DNA from: Parasulfuritortus sp036391875
GTDB lineage: Bacteria > Pseudomonadota > Gammaproteobacteria > Burkholderiales > Thiobacillaceae
Assembly: GCA_036391875.1 (NCBI GenBank)
Contig: DASVZA010000007.1
Coordinates: 1 to 64,000 of the forward strand
Reading direction: 5' to 3'
Length of the DNA: 64,000 nt
Positions 39,190 through 46,818 of the stretch are shown in pieces (position 1 is the stretch's first letter; the number at the start of each line of letters is the position of its first letter). The notes beneath the pieces were generated by a model. That model worked only from the letters and a program-made list of their open reading frames with translations. It was not told the origin of the DNA and did no database searches. A program made the position numbers and the translations under genes.

Positions 39190-40041
39190 ATGACCACGCA
39201 CACCGACCACTACCACCTGCCGGAGCCGTCCTACTGGCCCATCGTCGGGTCGCTGGCCCTGCTCTGCCTGGCCGTAGGCGCGACCCTGGCGATCCACGGC
39301 CTGGGAGGCGGCGGATTCCTGCTCGGTATCGGAGCGGCCATCCTCGCGGTCATGCTGATCGGCTGGTTCGGCCGGGTGATCGGGGAAAGCGAATCGGGCC
39401 TGCACAACCGCCAGGTGGAACGTTCGTTCCGCTGGGGGATGGGCTGGTTCATCTTCTCGGAAGTAATGTTCTTCGCGGTCTTCTTCGGCTCGCTGTTCTA
39501 CGCCCGCAACTTCGCCGTGCCCTGGCTCTCCTCCGGCGACAGCCAGCAGTTGCTCTGGCCAGGCTATACCGGCGGCTGGCCGACGGCGGGGCCGGGCCTG
39601 AAGGTCCATTTCACGCCGATGGCGGCCTGGGGCATACCCGCCGTCAACACCCTGATCCTGCTCTCGTCCGGCGGTACCGTGACCGCGGCCCACTGGGCGC
39701 TCAAGCTGGGCAATCGCACCCTGCTCAAGGTCGGGCTGCTCTGCACCATCGTGCTGGGCATCAGCTTCCTGACCCTGCAGGCCCACGAGTACGTCGAGGC
39801 CTACCGGCACCTCGGCCTGACCCTGGGGGCCGGCATCTACGGCGCCACCTTCTTCATATTGACCGGGTTCCACGGCCTGCACGTGACCATCGGCACGCTG
39901 ATGCTGATCGTCATCCTCGGCCGTAGCCTGGCCGGGCATTTCAGCACCGACAACCACTTCGGTTTCGAAGCGGTGTCCTGGTACTGGCACTTCGTGGACG
40001 TGGTCTGGCTGCTGCTGTTCGTGTTCGTCTACTGGCTCTAG
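39190..40041 (+). CDS. coxC: Cytochrome c oxidase subunit III
   Basis: A 283-residue seven-helix subunit III. It starts HYHLPEPSYWPIVGSLALL and includes RWGMGWFIFSEVMFFAVFFG, LQAHEYVEAY, GFHGLHVTIGTLML and the end VSWYWHFVDVVWLLLFVFVY. The ATG at 39190 follows a GAGGAG ribosome site; an in-frame ATG at 39166, directly after the ctaG stop, is possible but has a poorer site. It ends overlapping a convergent small gene by four bases. Confidence 0.94.
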   Translation: MTTHTDHYHLPEPSYWPIVGSLALLCLAVGATLAIHGLGGGGFLLGIGAAILAVMLIGWFGRVIGESESGLHNRQVERSFRWGMGWFIFSEVMFFAVFFGSLFYARNFAVPWLSSGDSQQLLWPGYTGGWPTAGPGLKVHFTPMAAWGIPAVNTLILLSSGGTVTAAHWALKLGNRTLLKVGLLCTIVLGISFLTLQAHEYVEAYRHLGLTLGAGIYGATFFILTGFHGLHVTIGTLMLIVILGRSLAGHFSTDNHFGFEAVSWYWHFVDVVWLLLFVFVYWL

Positions 40042-40229
40042 CGGGCCGGCAGCCAGCCCAGCCAGAAGGCGGCCATGAGCATCAGGAACAGGAGAAGGGA
40101 GAGCGCGATGCGCCAGGTGAGCGCCTTGACCATGCGCCGGCCCTGGCCGCCATCGCGGACCAGGAAGGTCAGCGCGCTGACCAGGCTGAGCAGGATGAGC
40201 GCAAGAAAGAGGTAGATGAGGAGATGCAT
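40038..40229 (-). CDS. Twin-transmembrane protein of the DUF2909 type
   Basis: A 63-residue protein with two helices (LLIYLFLALILLSLVSALTF and IALSLLLFLMLMAAFWLGWL) joined by a basic loop containing GGQGRRMVKALTWR. Genes of this type are found inside cox clusters of beta- and gammaproteobacteria on the opposite strand, exactly as here between coxC and the SURF1 gene. It probably assists oxidase assembly; there is no known mechanism. It starts at the inner ATG at 40229. Confidence 0.78.
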   Translation of the reverse strand: MHLLIYLFLALILLSLVSALTFLVRDGGQGRRMVKALTWRIALSLLLFLMLMAAFWLGWLPAR

Positions 40230-40276
40230 GGGTGGACTCGTTGACGAACTCCAGTGTAGCCCCTGAAAGGCCAAGC

Positions 40277-40984
40277 GTGAAACGCAGGCGCCCCACCTGG
40301 CTGCCGGCGGCCACCGCCCTGTTCTTCGCCCTGCTGACGGCCTGGCTGGGCCACTGGCAACTCGACCGGGCGCAACAGAAGCGCGAGCTCGAAGCCCGCT
40401 ATGCGGCGATGGCCGACTTGCCGCCCCTGCCCCTCGGCGCCTTGCCGACCGACTGGCAGGGCTTGCTGTATCGCCGGGTCCGGATCGGCGGAGTATTCGA
40501 CGCGCCCTATCAGATCTTCGTCGACAACCGCATCTACCATGATCGCCCCGGCTACCACGTCATCACACCGATCCGGCTGCAATCCGGCGCGCTGCTGGTC
40601 AACCGCGGCTGGCTGCCGGCCGCCGCCGACCGCTCGACCGAACCGCATGCGCCCCCTCCCGCCGGCCGGCAAACGGTGACAGGCATCCTGGTGCCGGCGC
40701 AAAGCCGCTTTCTCGAACTGTCCGCCGACAGCGTCCAGGGCCCGGTCTGGCAGAACCTGGACTGGAAGCGCTACCGGGCCTGGTACCGCCGGCCGGATCT
40801 GCCGGACGTGATCCTGCTGCAGACCTCCCCGGCCAGCGACGGCCTGATCCGAGACTGGCCGCGTCCCGACCTGGACATCGAACGCCATCTCGGCTACGCC
40901 GTGCAATGGTTCGCCATGACCGCCGCGATCGTGGCGCTCTATCTGTACTTCGGCATCTGGAAGCCCCGTCATGCGCCGGATTGA
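40277..40984 (+). CDS. SURF1 family oxidase assembly protein
   Basis: About 235 residues with a membrane helix at each end (WLPAATALFFALLTAWLGHW and WFAMTAAIVALYLYFGIW) and the SURF1 signatures WQLDRAQQKRELE, YRRVRIGGVFD, DNRIYHDRPGYHVITP and LVNRGWLP. It helps place heme a in subunit I. The GTG at 40277 follows GAAAGG and keeps clear of the divergent DUF2909 gene; an in-frame GTG at 40232 would add 15 residues. It overlaps the next gene by 14 bases. Confidence 0.88.
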   Translation: MKRRRPTWLPAATALFFALLTAWLGHWQLDRAQQKRELEARYAAMADLPPLPLGALPTDWQGLLYRRVRIGGVFDAPYQIFVDNRIYHDRPGYHVITPIRLQSGALLVNRGWLPAAADRSTEPHAPPPAGRQTVTGILVPAQSRFLELSADSVQGPVWQNLDWKRYRAWYRRPDLPDVILLQTSPASDGLIRDWPRPDLDIERHLGYAVQWFAMTAAIVALYLYFGIWKPRHAPD

Positions 40985-41510
40985 CCGCCTCCAGCCCTTG
41001 CTGATCATGCTGCTCTTCGCGGCGCCGTTCCTGGCGGCCTGGATCGTGCACGGAGCGTGGCATCCGGGCCGGGTGGAAAGCTACGGCGAACTGCTCGACC
41101 CGGCCCCGCCCGATCTGACCGGGCTGGCCGATGCACAGGGCCGGCCGGCCAGCCTGGCCGCGCTGCGCGGCCGATGGCTGCTGGTTACGATCGTCGCTGG
41201 CCGTTGCGCGGAAGACTGCCGGCACAACCTCTATCTCGCCCGCCAGGCACGAATCGCCCAGGGCCGCGACCGGGAGCGGCTGCTACAGGTCGCGATCGAC
41301 GACGGAATCGGCGCGTTCGGCGAAATCGGCGGGCTGCAACGCTACGTATTGCCGCCCGGAAAACTGGTCATCCTGAGCGGCGGCCTGCCGGCGCGCACCT
41401 ATGTCCTCGACCCCCTGGGGCGGACCGTCCTGCGTTTTCCGGGCCGGCCGGACGGCACCGGGATGATCCGCGATCTGCAACACCTGCTGCGGGCCTCGAA
41501 ACTGGGATGA
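40971..41510 (+). CDS. Membrane-anchored thioredoxin-like oxidase accessory protein
   Basis: A 179-residue protein with one N-terminal helix (LLIMLLFAAPFLAAWIVHG) and a SCO/thioredoxin-like domain. The block ASLAALRGRWLLVTIVAG is followed by a Cys-x3-Cys pair (GRCAEDC) in the position of the SCO copper or disulfide motif, and the domain ends with PGKLVILSGG and YVLDPLGRTVLRF. It is probably involved in CuA assembly or thiol exchange. It lies between the SURF1 gene and ctaA, as in other betaproteobacterial cox clusters. Confidence 0.8.
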   Translation: MRRIDRLQPLLIMLLFAAPFLAAWIVHGAWHPGRVESYGELLDPAPPDLTGLADAQGRPASLAALRGRWLLVTIVAGRCAEDCRHNLYLARQARIAQGRDRERLLQVAIDDGIGAFGEIGGLQRYVLPPGKLVILSGGLPARTYVLDPLGRTVLRFPGRPDGTGMIRDLQHLLRASKLG

Positions 41511-41517
41511 AACACGG

Positions 41518-42471
41518 ATGAAACTGACACGCAGATTCGCCTTCGTCACCGCCTGCCTGGCCTTTCTGGTCGTGGTGGTGGGCGCCTATGTCCGGTTGTC
41601 TGCGGCCGGCCTGGGCTGCCCGGACTGGCCTGGCTGCTACGGCCACCCCAGCCCCTGGCATGCGGCGACCGAAATCGCCACGGCCCAGTCGGAGAACCCG
41701 TTGGGCAACGTGAGCCCGGGCAAGGCCTGGAAGGAGATGGGCCACCGCTACCTCGCCGGCACGCTGGGACTGGGCATTTTCATCCTCGGCGGACTGGCCT
41801 GGCGCCGAACGCCCCCTGGCCGGCGCATCCTGCCCGGCGTGCTCGTGGCCCTGGTGATCTTCCAGGCCATGCTGGGCATGTGGACGGTCACCCTGCAACT
41901 CCGTCCCGTCGTGGTCGCTTCGCATCTGCTCGGCGGCATGACGACGCTGGCGCTGCTGGCCTGGCTGGCCCTGGACCGGGGCCGGGAGGCCCGCCGCCCG
42001 GATGCCGGACTGCGCCGACGCGCCCTGACGGCACTGGTCCTGCTGGTGCTGCAGATCGCCCTCGGCGGCTGGACCAGCGCCAACTATGCCGCTCCGGCCT
42101 GCCCGGATTTTCCGACCTGCCGGGGCGAGCTCTGGCCGGCGATGGACGTGCCCGGCGCATTCAGCTTCAGCCCGGCGCCGGGCACGCTGCCGATGGCCGC
42201 CCTCACCGCCATCGATGTCCTGCATCGCCTGGGAGCCGTGCTGGTGCTGGCCAGCGCGCTATGGCTGGCGGCCGGCCTGTTCTCGACCCCCAGCATGAGG
42301 CAGTCCGGCAGACTGCTGATCCTGGTCGTCACGGTCCAGTTCCTGCTCGGCATGGGCAACGTGCTGCTCTCCCTGCCCCTGCCGGTCGCGGTGGCCCACA
42401 ATGCCGGCGCCGCGCTCTTGCTGGTGGTCGTGATCTGGATCAACACCCGTCTTAAGGGGGACTCCACATGA
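41518..42471 (+). CDS. ctaA: Heme A synthase
   Basis: A 317-residue eight-helix membrane protein that oxidises heme O to heme A. Visible: RLSAAGLGCPDWPGCYG near the first loop, heme-ligand histidines in EMGHRYLAG, VASHLLGGM, DVLHRLGAV and AVAHNAGAA, and a second Cys pair in ACPDFPTC. It overlaps ctaB by four bases. Confidence 0.94.
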   Translation: MKLTRRFAFVTACLAFLVVVVGAYVRLSAAGLGCPDWPGCYGHPSPWHAATEIATAQSENPLGNVSPGKAWKEMGHRYLAGTLGLGIFILGGLAWRRTPPGRRILPGVLVALVIFQAMLGMWTVTLQLRPVVVASHLLGGMTTLALLAWLALDRGREARRPDAGLRRRALTALVLLVLQIALGGWTSANYAAPACPDFPTCRGELWPAMDVPGAFSFSPAPGTLPMAALTAIDVLHRLGAVLVLASALWLAAGLFSTPSMRQSGRLLILVVTVQFLLGMGNVLLSLPLPVAVAHNAGAALLLVVVIWINTRLKGDST

Positions 42472-43370
42472 CGACCCCCAGCCTCGCCCTTTCCCATCTC
42501 CCCGGCCGCTGGCGCGATTTCATGAAGCTGACCAAGCCCCGGGTCGTCATGCTGATGGTCTTCACGGCCATGATCGGCATGCTGCTTGCGCCGCCCGGCC
42601 CGCCCGATCCGTCCCGCTTCCTGCTCGCCAGCCTCGGGATATGGCTGGCCGCGAGCGGGGCCGCCGCCCTGAACTGCCTGGCGGAACGGGAAATCGATGC
42701 GCGCATGGCGCGGACCCGGGGCCGCCCCTTGCCCAGCGGCAAGGTCAATCCCGGCGAAACCCTGGCCTTCGCCTCGATCCTGGGCGGAGCCGGCCTCGGA
42801 TTGCTCTACGGCTGGGTCAACCCGCTCACCGCCGGCCTCACCGCCGCCACCTTCTTCGGCTATGCGGTGGTCTATACCCGCTGGCTGAAACCGGCCACGC
42901 CGCAGAACATCGTCATCGGCGGGGTTTCCGGCGCCATGCCGCCGGCACTGGGCTGGGCCGCCATGACCGGCCACCTGGGCCACGAGGCACTGCTTCTGGC
43001 GCTGATCATCTACGCCTGGACCCCGCCCCATTTCTGGGCCTTGGCCTTGTATCGCAAGAACGATTACGCCCGTGCCGGACTGCCCATGCTGCCGGTCACC
43101 CATGGCGACCGCTACACCCGTCTGAGCATCTTTCTTTACATCCTGCTCCTGACCGGCGTGACCTTGCTGCCCGTCGCCGTCGGGATGTCCGGCGGGTTCT
43201 ATCTGCTGGCTTGCCTGCTGTTGGACGGCTACTACCTGATGCTCACCTGGCGACTCCTGATCGAGGGATCGCACGTTCTAGCGCCGCGCGCCTTCGTCTG
43301 GTCCATACAGTATCTCGGCCTGCTGTTCGCCATGCTGCTGCTGGACCATTATGTTCGTATTCCCGTCTAA
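42468..43370 (+). CDS. ctaB: Protoheme IX farnesyltransferase (heme O synthase)
   Basis: A 300-residue UbiA-family membrane enzyme that attaches a farnesyl group to heme B. The first motif is NCLAEREIDARMARTRGRP, where the leading Asn and the Asp residues bind Mg-diphosphate. Later segments are YTRWLKPATPQNIVIGG, AWTPPHFWALALYRK and DYARAGLPMLPV. It is the last gene of the oxidase cluster, followed by a perfect hairpin. Confidence 0.95.
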   Translation: MTTPSLALSHLPGRWRDFMKLTKPRVVMLMVFTAMIGMLLAPPGPPDPSRFLLASLGIWLAASGAAALNCLAEREIDARMARTRGRPLPSGKVNPGETLAFASILGGAGLGLLYGWVNPLTAGLTAATFFGYAVVYTRWLKPATPQNIVIGGVSGAMPPALGWAAMTGHLGHEALLLALIIYAWTPPHFWALALYRKNDYARAGLPMLPVTHGDRYTRLSIFLYILLLTGVTLLPVAVGMSGGFYLLACLLLDGYYLMLTWRLLIEGSHVLAPRAFVWSIQYLGLLFAMLLLDHYVRIPV

Positions 43371-43420
43371 GCCGGCCAAGACATACCGGGCATGGGTAGC
43401 ACGGCTCGACAGGGACGACC

Positions 43421-43453
43421 GGTCGATCAAGCAAGCCTGCCGCTTGATCGACC
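43421..43453 (+). terminator. Hairpin after ctaB, probable end of the cox operon
   Basis: GGTCGATCAAGC and GCTTGATCGACC are perfect 12-bp arms around 9 bases, 50 bases past the ctaB stop. Only a short T run (AGTTTGAG) follows. Confidence 0.6.
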
Positions 43454-43493
43454 AGTTTGAGAGCGCAAGACAAGCTCGCCCCCAAAACTTCAC

Positions 43494-43691
43494 TCAACTC
43501 GCCATGCACTCAGGACAAGGTGCCGATCTTGAAGCCCAGTAGTACGCCGCTTCCTGAAGCGGCGCCGTGCTGCTACTGCGCACGCCGATGAAATGCAGCT
43601 TCTCCTTTGCCGGCAATGACGGGCAACCGTCCTTATGAACGACATGATCGCCGTTTTCGTTTGCAAGTCTTTCTACGTAGTACTCGTTCAT
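43494..43691 (-). CDS. Small conserved-type protein with Cys pairs
   Basis: A 65-residue protein that starts MNEYYVERLANENGDHVVHK and contains DGCPSLPAKEKLHFIG and the ending APCPECMAS. Small proteins with this N-GDHxVHxxGC-x-LP arrangement and a C-terminal Cys pair occur in many proteobacteria, without a known function. A strong ribosome site (GAGAGGAG) supports the ATG at 43691 over the longer frame to 43763. It stands alone; the next 255 bases hold no gene I can support. Confidence 0.68.
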   Translation of the reverse strand: MNEYYVERLANENGDHVVHKDGCPSLPAKEKLHFIGVRSSSTAPLQEAAYYWASRSAPCPECMAS

Positions 43692-43946
43692 TTCAACCAC
43701 TCCTCTCAAATGAAAAAAAGCCATGACCACATTATTTGAGTGGTTTTGTCGGTTATCGCGCATTGGTACGCTTTTTTTGCGTCATACCCGACATGAACAC
43801 TCGGTTTCCCACTCGCAATCATGGCTAGTGGGAATACCTGCAAGATCCGTTCCTGAAATTTCACTCCCGTGCTGCTGGTCGCGGCGACTCCCTGCGTGGC
43901 CGCCTCGCCTCTGTCAGGCTAGGCAGCGGAACGCCGCCCCTGCCAT

Positions 43947-44324
43947 TCAATAGACCAGCGTCGCCCAGGCCGGGTCCAGGCTGCGCACGACAAACGCACT
44001 GGCCGCCGCACTACCGCCATATTCCGGAATCAGCGCTTCGCCCTCTCCCACCAGCTTCTGCATGGCCATGGCGCAGGCCTTGAACTCGGCGCCCAGGCCG
44101 GCCGCCTGGCGCATCATGGCGTAGATCGAGGTATCAAGGCCCGGCCAGGGGCGCAGACCGTCGGCGACGCCGGCGACCAGCAGGCGCACCGACGGGCCGG
44201 CGAAATGGATCTCCACCTTGCAATCCAGCGCGGCGGCGGCCGCGGCGTGGACGAAGGGCGTGGCGCACAGTTCGGGCCGGTCGGGGGTGGCGTTCCAGAG
44301 CAGGATGGCGAGATTCTGTTTCAT
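43947..44324 (-). CDS. DsrE-like protein downstream of selC
   Basis: A 125-residue cytoplasmic protein of the DsrE/TusD fold: LAILLWNATPDRP, AALDCKVEIHFAGPSVRLL, and GAEFKACAMAMQKLV, in which the Cys holds the place of the DsrE active cysteine. It ends YGGSAAASAFVVRSL. DsrE-family proteins bind or carry sulfane sulfur. Its ATG overlaps the stop of the GcvH-like gene (ATGA), so the two proteins are made together. It ends with a plain UGA; no SECIS-like hairpin follows it that I can see. Confidence 0.78.
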   Translation of the reverse strand: MKQNLAILLWNATPDRPELCATPFVHAAAAAALDCKVEIHFAGPSVRLLVAGVADGLRPWPGLDTSIYAMMRQAAGLGAEFKACAMAMQKLVGEGEALIPEYGGSAAASAFVVRSLDPAWATLVY

Positions 44325-44755
44325 GTCGGCTCCGCGTCCGGTTCGACGTGCATGACGTGGCCGCGGTAGATGTGGGCATCGACCAGATGCCCGGCGTCGC
44401 GCCGCCAGTCGAGCGGCCGGCCGCGCACCAGCCAGCCGTCGCCGTAGGGGTCGCGGTTGATGATCGCCGGACGGTCCTCGGCGGCCTCGTTGATCTCGAT
44501 CAGCTCGAAGCCGATCGGGGCATGGACCGCGAGCACGGTCTTGGCGCACTCCACCGTGCCCAGGCCCCGGCCATCCTCGACCACGGCGCCCCGCGGCTTG
44601 GCCGTGAAGCCGATGATCTCGCCGGCCAGGAACAGGCCGAAGGCGGTGGCGCCGATCACCACCTCGTCGCCCTCGCGCCGCAGCCACATGTCGTGGCGCG
44701 GGTCGTAGAGCAGGCCGACCGGAATGCGGCCGCGGAACGTCTCCTTCATCGCCAT
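44321..44755 (-). CDS. GcvH-like (lipoyl carrier) protein
   Basis: A 144-residue protein of the glycine cleavage H fold: MWLRREGDEVVIGATAFGLF, then GRGLGTVECAKTVLAVHAP with Lys72 at the lipoylation position of GcvH (ESVK), then GFELIEINEAAEDRPAIIN and GDGWLVRG. It differs clearly from the housekeeping GcvH, and there is no gcvP or gcvT nearby. H-like lipoyl carriers also serve in sulfur oxidation (LbpA type), which would suit the coupled DsrE-like gene; this is inference. It begins 11 bases past the 3' end of tRNA-Sec. A second ATG at 44749 is an alternative start. Confidence 0.8.
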   Translation of the reverse strand: MAMKETFRGRIPVGLLYDPRHDMWLRREGDEVVIGATAFGLFLAGEIIGFTAKPRGAVVEDGRGLGTVECAKTVLAVHAPIGFELIEINEAAEDRPAIINRDPYGDGWLVRGRPLDWRRDAGHLVDAHIYRGHVMHVEPDAEPT

Positions 44756-44765
44756 GCTCCTGAAT

Positions 44766-44861
44766 TGGCGGAAGAGAGAGGGAGTCGAACCCACCAGGGA
44801 CCGCTTGGCGGCCCCTGCCGGTTTTGAAGACCGGCCGTCCCACCGGGGAACGTTCTCTTCC
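44766..44861 (-). tRNA. selC: tRNA-Sec (anticodon UCA)
   Basis: A 96-base selenocysteine tRNA including the encoded GCCA end. The acceptor arms GGAAGAG and CTCTTCC pair and extend to the long Sec-type acceptor; the anticodon arm GGCCGGTCTTCAAAACCGGC holds UCA at 44825-44827. A long variable arm follows (GGGGCCGCCAAGCGGTCCC) and the T loop GGTTCGACTCC is intact. It lies 24 bases after the selB stop, in the same direction, and so may be co-transcribed with selAB. It reads the UGA in fdhA. Confidence 0.97.
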
Positions 44862-44885
44862 AGTTGATCGTTACTTGAATGCCCA

Positions 44886-46802
44886 TCACGTCGTCCAATC
44901 GTGCGCGGTGAATTCCCGGCGCAGCATGTGGCTGTCGCGCACCCGACGGGTGTAGCCGACGCGGTCGAAGAATTCGAGGATCTGGATCGCCACCTTGCGC
45001 CCGCCTCCGATCCGGTCGCGCAACGCGGCGGCGGTGACGCTGCCGCCGCTTGCCTCGCCCAGCTCCTTGATCGCGGCAGCCAGTTCGGCCACGGCCGCAG
45101 CGGTGAAATAGTGGTCGTGGGCCACCGGGTACAGTTCGCCGGTGTGAGCGACGCGCTTGAACAGGCGGCGCACAATCTCCTCCGGCGTACCGCTGGCGCG
45201 GAACACGTCGCGCACCCGGGGCGGGTTGTAGGGCGCCGCGTCGAGCAGCGGCTTGAGCGCCTCGAACAGGCCGCGGTCGGCCGCCGCCAGGCTGGCGTGG
45301 TGCTCGGGCAGGTGCAGCCAGGCCCGGGTCTGGACGATGCGGCCGGCCGCCTTCAGGGCATCGACCAGTTCGGCGAACGCAGTGCGGGCCAGGCCGGGCG
45401 CCACCATGCGGCGCAGCCGCTCGCGTTCGACGCCGACCATCTCGGGCGCGCGCTCGTGCTCGGCGGCCAGAGTCTCGGCCAGGCGCTCGCCCAGGGCATG
45501 CCAATTTTCCTGGCTGAAGCCGTACTGCGCGTCGCCGTCGTTCACCACCCGCAGCCCCGCGCCGCGCCAGAGTTCTTCTGCGGCCCCCGCGTCGAGGTTC
45601 CAGTTGGCCGCGAAGCGGCCCAGGTCGATGCCGGCCGGCGACTGCCCGGCGAGCAGGGCCAGGGCCGGCGCCGGGTCGGCGTCGCGCAGGGCGTTCAGCA
45701 TCGCCAGGCGGGCCGAGGTGCGCTTGTGCCTGGCCGGCGGGAAGACGTCGAGCGCCCTGCCCCCGGCCACCGTGCGCCGGGCGCCGGCATCGCGCAGCAC
45801 GAAGCGGTCGCCGCGCACGGCCAGGGTGGGGCGGTCGAGGATGATCTCGGCCAAGGCCCGGCCGCCGGGCGCCACCTCTTCGCAGTCGAGCAGCGACACC
45901 CGGCCGGGGATGTCGGCCGCCGCCAGGTGGACGTGGACCGGCGTCCAGTGCTTGAGCGCGGGCTGGCCGGACGGCACGCGCAGCTCGCCCTGGAAGCGGT
46001 CGAGCGGCCGGTGGCCGTCGGCGGTCACCAGCCACATGCCGCGGGCGATGTCCTCCTTGCCGAATTGACCGGCCAGCGCCAGGGCGCAGCGGTCGCCGGC
46101 CCGACCCGATTCGGCCGGCCGGTCCTGCACGTGCAGGCTTTTCACCCGCGCCTTGAGGCCGGGCGGCGACAGGGTCAGCGTGTCGCCGACCCGGACCACG
46201 CCGGCGTGGGCGGTGCCGGTGACCACGGTGCCGATGCCGTTCAGGGTGAAGGCGCGGTCGATGGCCAGACGGAACGGGCCGTCGCCTGTTCTGGCGCGAT
46301 GGCGGGCGGCGGCGGATTCGATCTCGGCGTGCAGCGGCGCGATGCCGCTGCCGTCGACGGCCGAGACCGGAAACAGGGGGCTGCCGGCCAGGCCGGTGCC
46401 GGCCAGCAGCGCGTCGACCTCGGCCCGGACCGCGTCGACGCGGGCGCCGTCGACCCGGTCGCACTTGGTGATGGCGACCGCGCCCTGGCCGAGGCCGAGC
46501 AGGTCGATCAATTCAAGATGCTCGCGGGTCTGCGGCATGGGGCCGTCGTCGGCCGCGACCACCAGCAGCATGTAGTCGATGCCGGTGGCGCCGGCCAGCA
46601 TGTTGTGGATCAGCCGCTCGTGGCCGGGCACGTCGATGAAGCCGAGCACCGAGCCGTCCGCCAGCGGCGTGTAGGCGTAGCCGAGATCAAGGGTGATGCC
46701 GCGCTGCTTCTCCTCGGGCAGTCGGTCGGCGTCCACGCCGGTGAGCGCCTTCACCAGCGTGGTCTTGCCGTGGTCGATGTGGCCGGCGGTGCCGATCAGC
46801 AT
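44886..46802 (-). CDS. selB: Selenocysteine-specific elongation factor
   Basis: A 638-residue GTPase that brings Sec-tRNA to UGA codons marked by a SECIS hairpin. The G1 motif is GTAGHIDHGKTTLVK, followed by KQRGITLDLGYAY, IDVPGHERLIHNML and AITKCDRVD. The C-terminal half (about 370-638) has the winged-helix repeats that bind the mRNA hairpin. It is slightly longer than E. coli SelB. It follows the transglutaminase-like gene by 16 bases. Confidence 0.95.
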   Translation of the reverse strand: MLIGTAGHIDHGKTTLVKALTGVDADRLPEEKQRGITLDLGYAYTPLADGSVLGFIDVPGHERLIHNMLAGATGIDYMLLVVAADDGPMPQTREHLELIDLLGLGQGAVAITKCDRVDGARVDAVRAEVDALLAGTGLAGSPLFPVSAVDGSGIAPLHAEIESAAARHRARTGDGPFRLAIDRAFTLNGIGTVVTGTAHAGVVRVGDTLTLSPPGLKARVKSLHVQDRPAESGRAGDRCALALAGQFGKEDIARGMWLVTADGHRPLDRFQGELRVPSGQPALKHWTPVHVHLAAADIPGRVSLLDCEEVAPGGRALAEIILDRPTLAVRGDRFVLRDAGARRTVAGGRALDVFPPARHKRTSARLAMLNALRDADPAPALALLAGQSPAGIDLGRFAANWNLDAGAAEELWRGAGLRVVNDGDAQYGFSQENWHALGERLAETLAAEHERAPEMVGVERERLRRMVAPGLARTAFAELVDALKAAGRIVQTRAWLHLPEHHASLAAADRGLFEALKPLLDAAPYNPPRVRDVFRASGTPEEIVRRLFKRVAHTGELYPVAHDHYFTAAAVAELAAAIKELGEASGGSVTAAALRDRIGGGRKVAIQILEFFDRVGYTRRVRDSHMLRREFTAHDWTT

Positions 46803-46818
46803 GGCGGCGGCACGGCGC

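Noticed and set aside
43920..43949. UGA at the end of the DsrE-like gene as a second selenocysteine codon
   Set aside because: Read-through would add only about a dozen residues with no redox motif, and no SECIS-like hairpin is visible after it.
43723..43953. A 76-codon plus-strand frame between the small Cys protein and the DsrE-like gene
   Set aside because: No ribosome site and no recognisable sequence; treated as non-coding.
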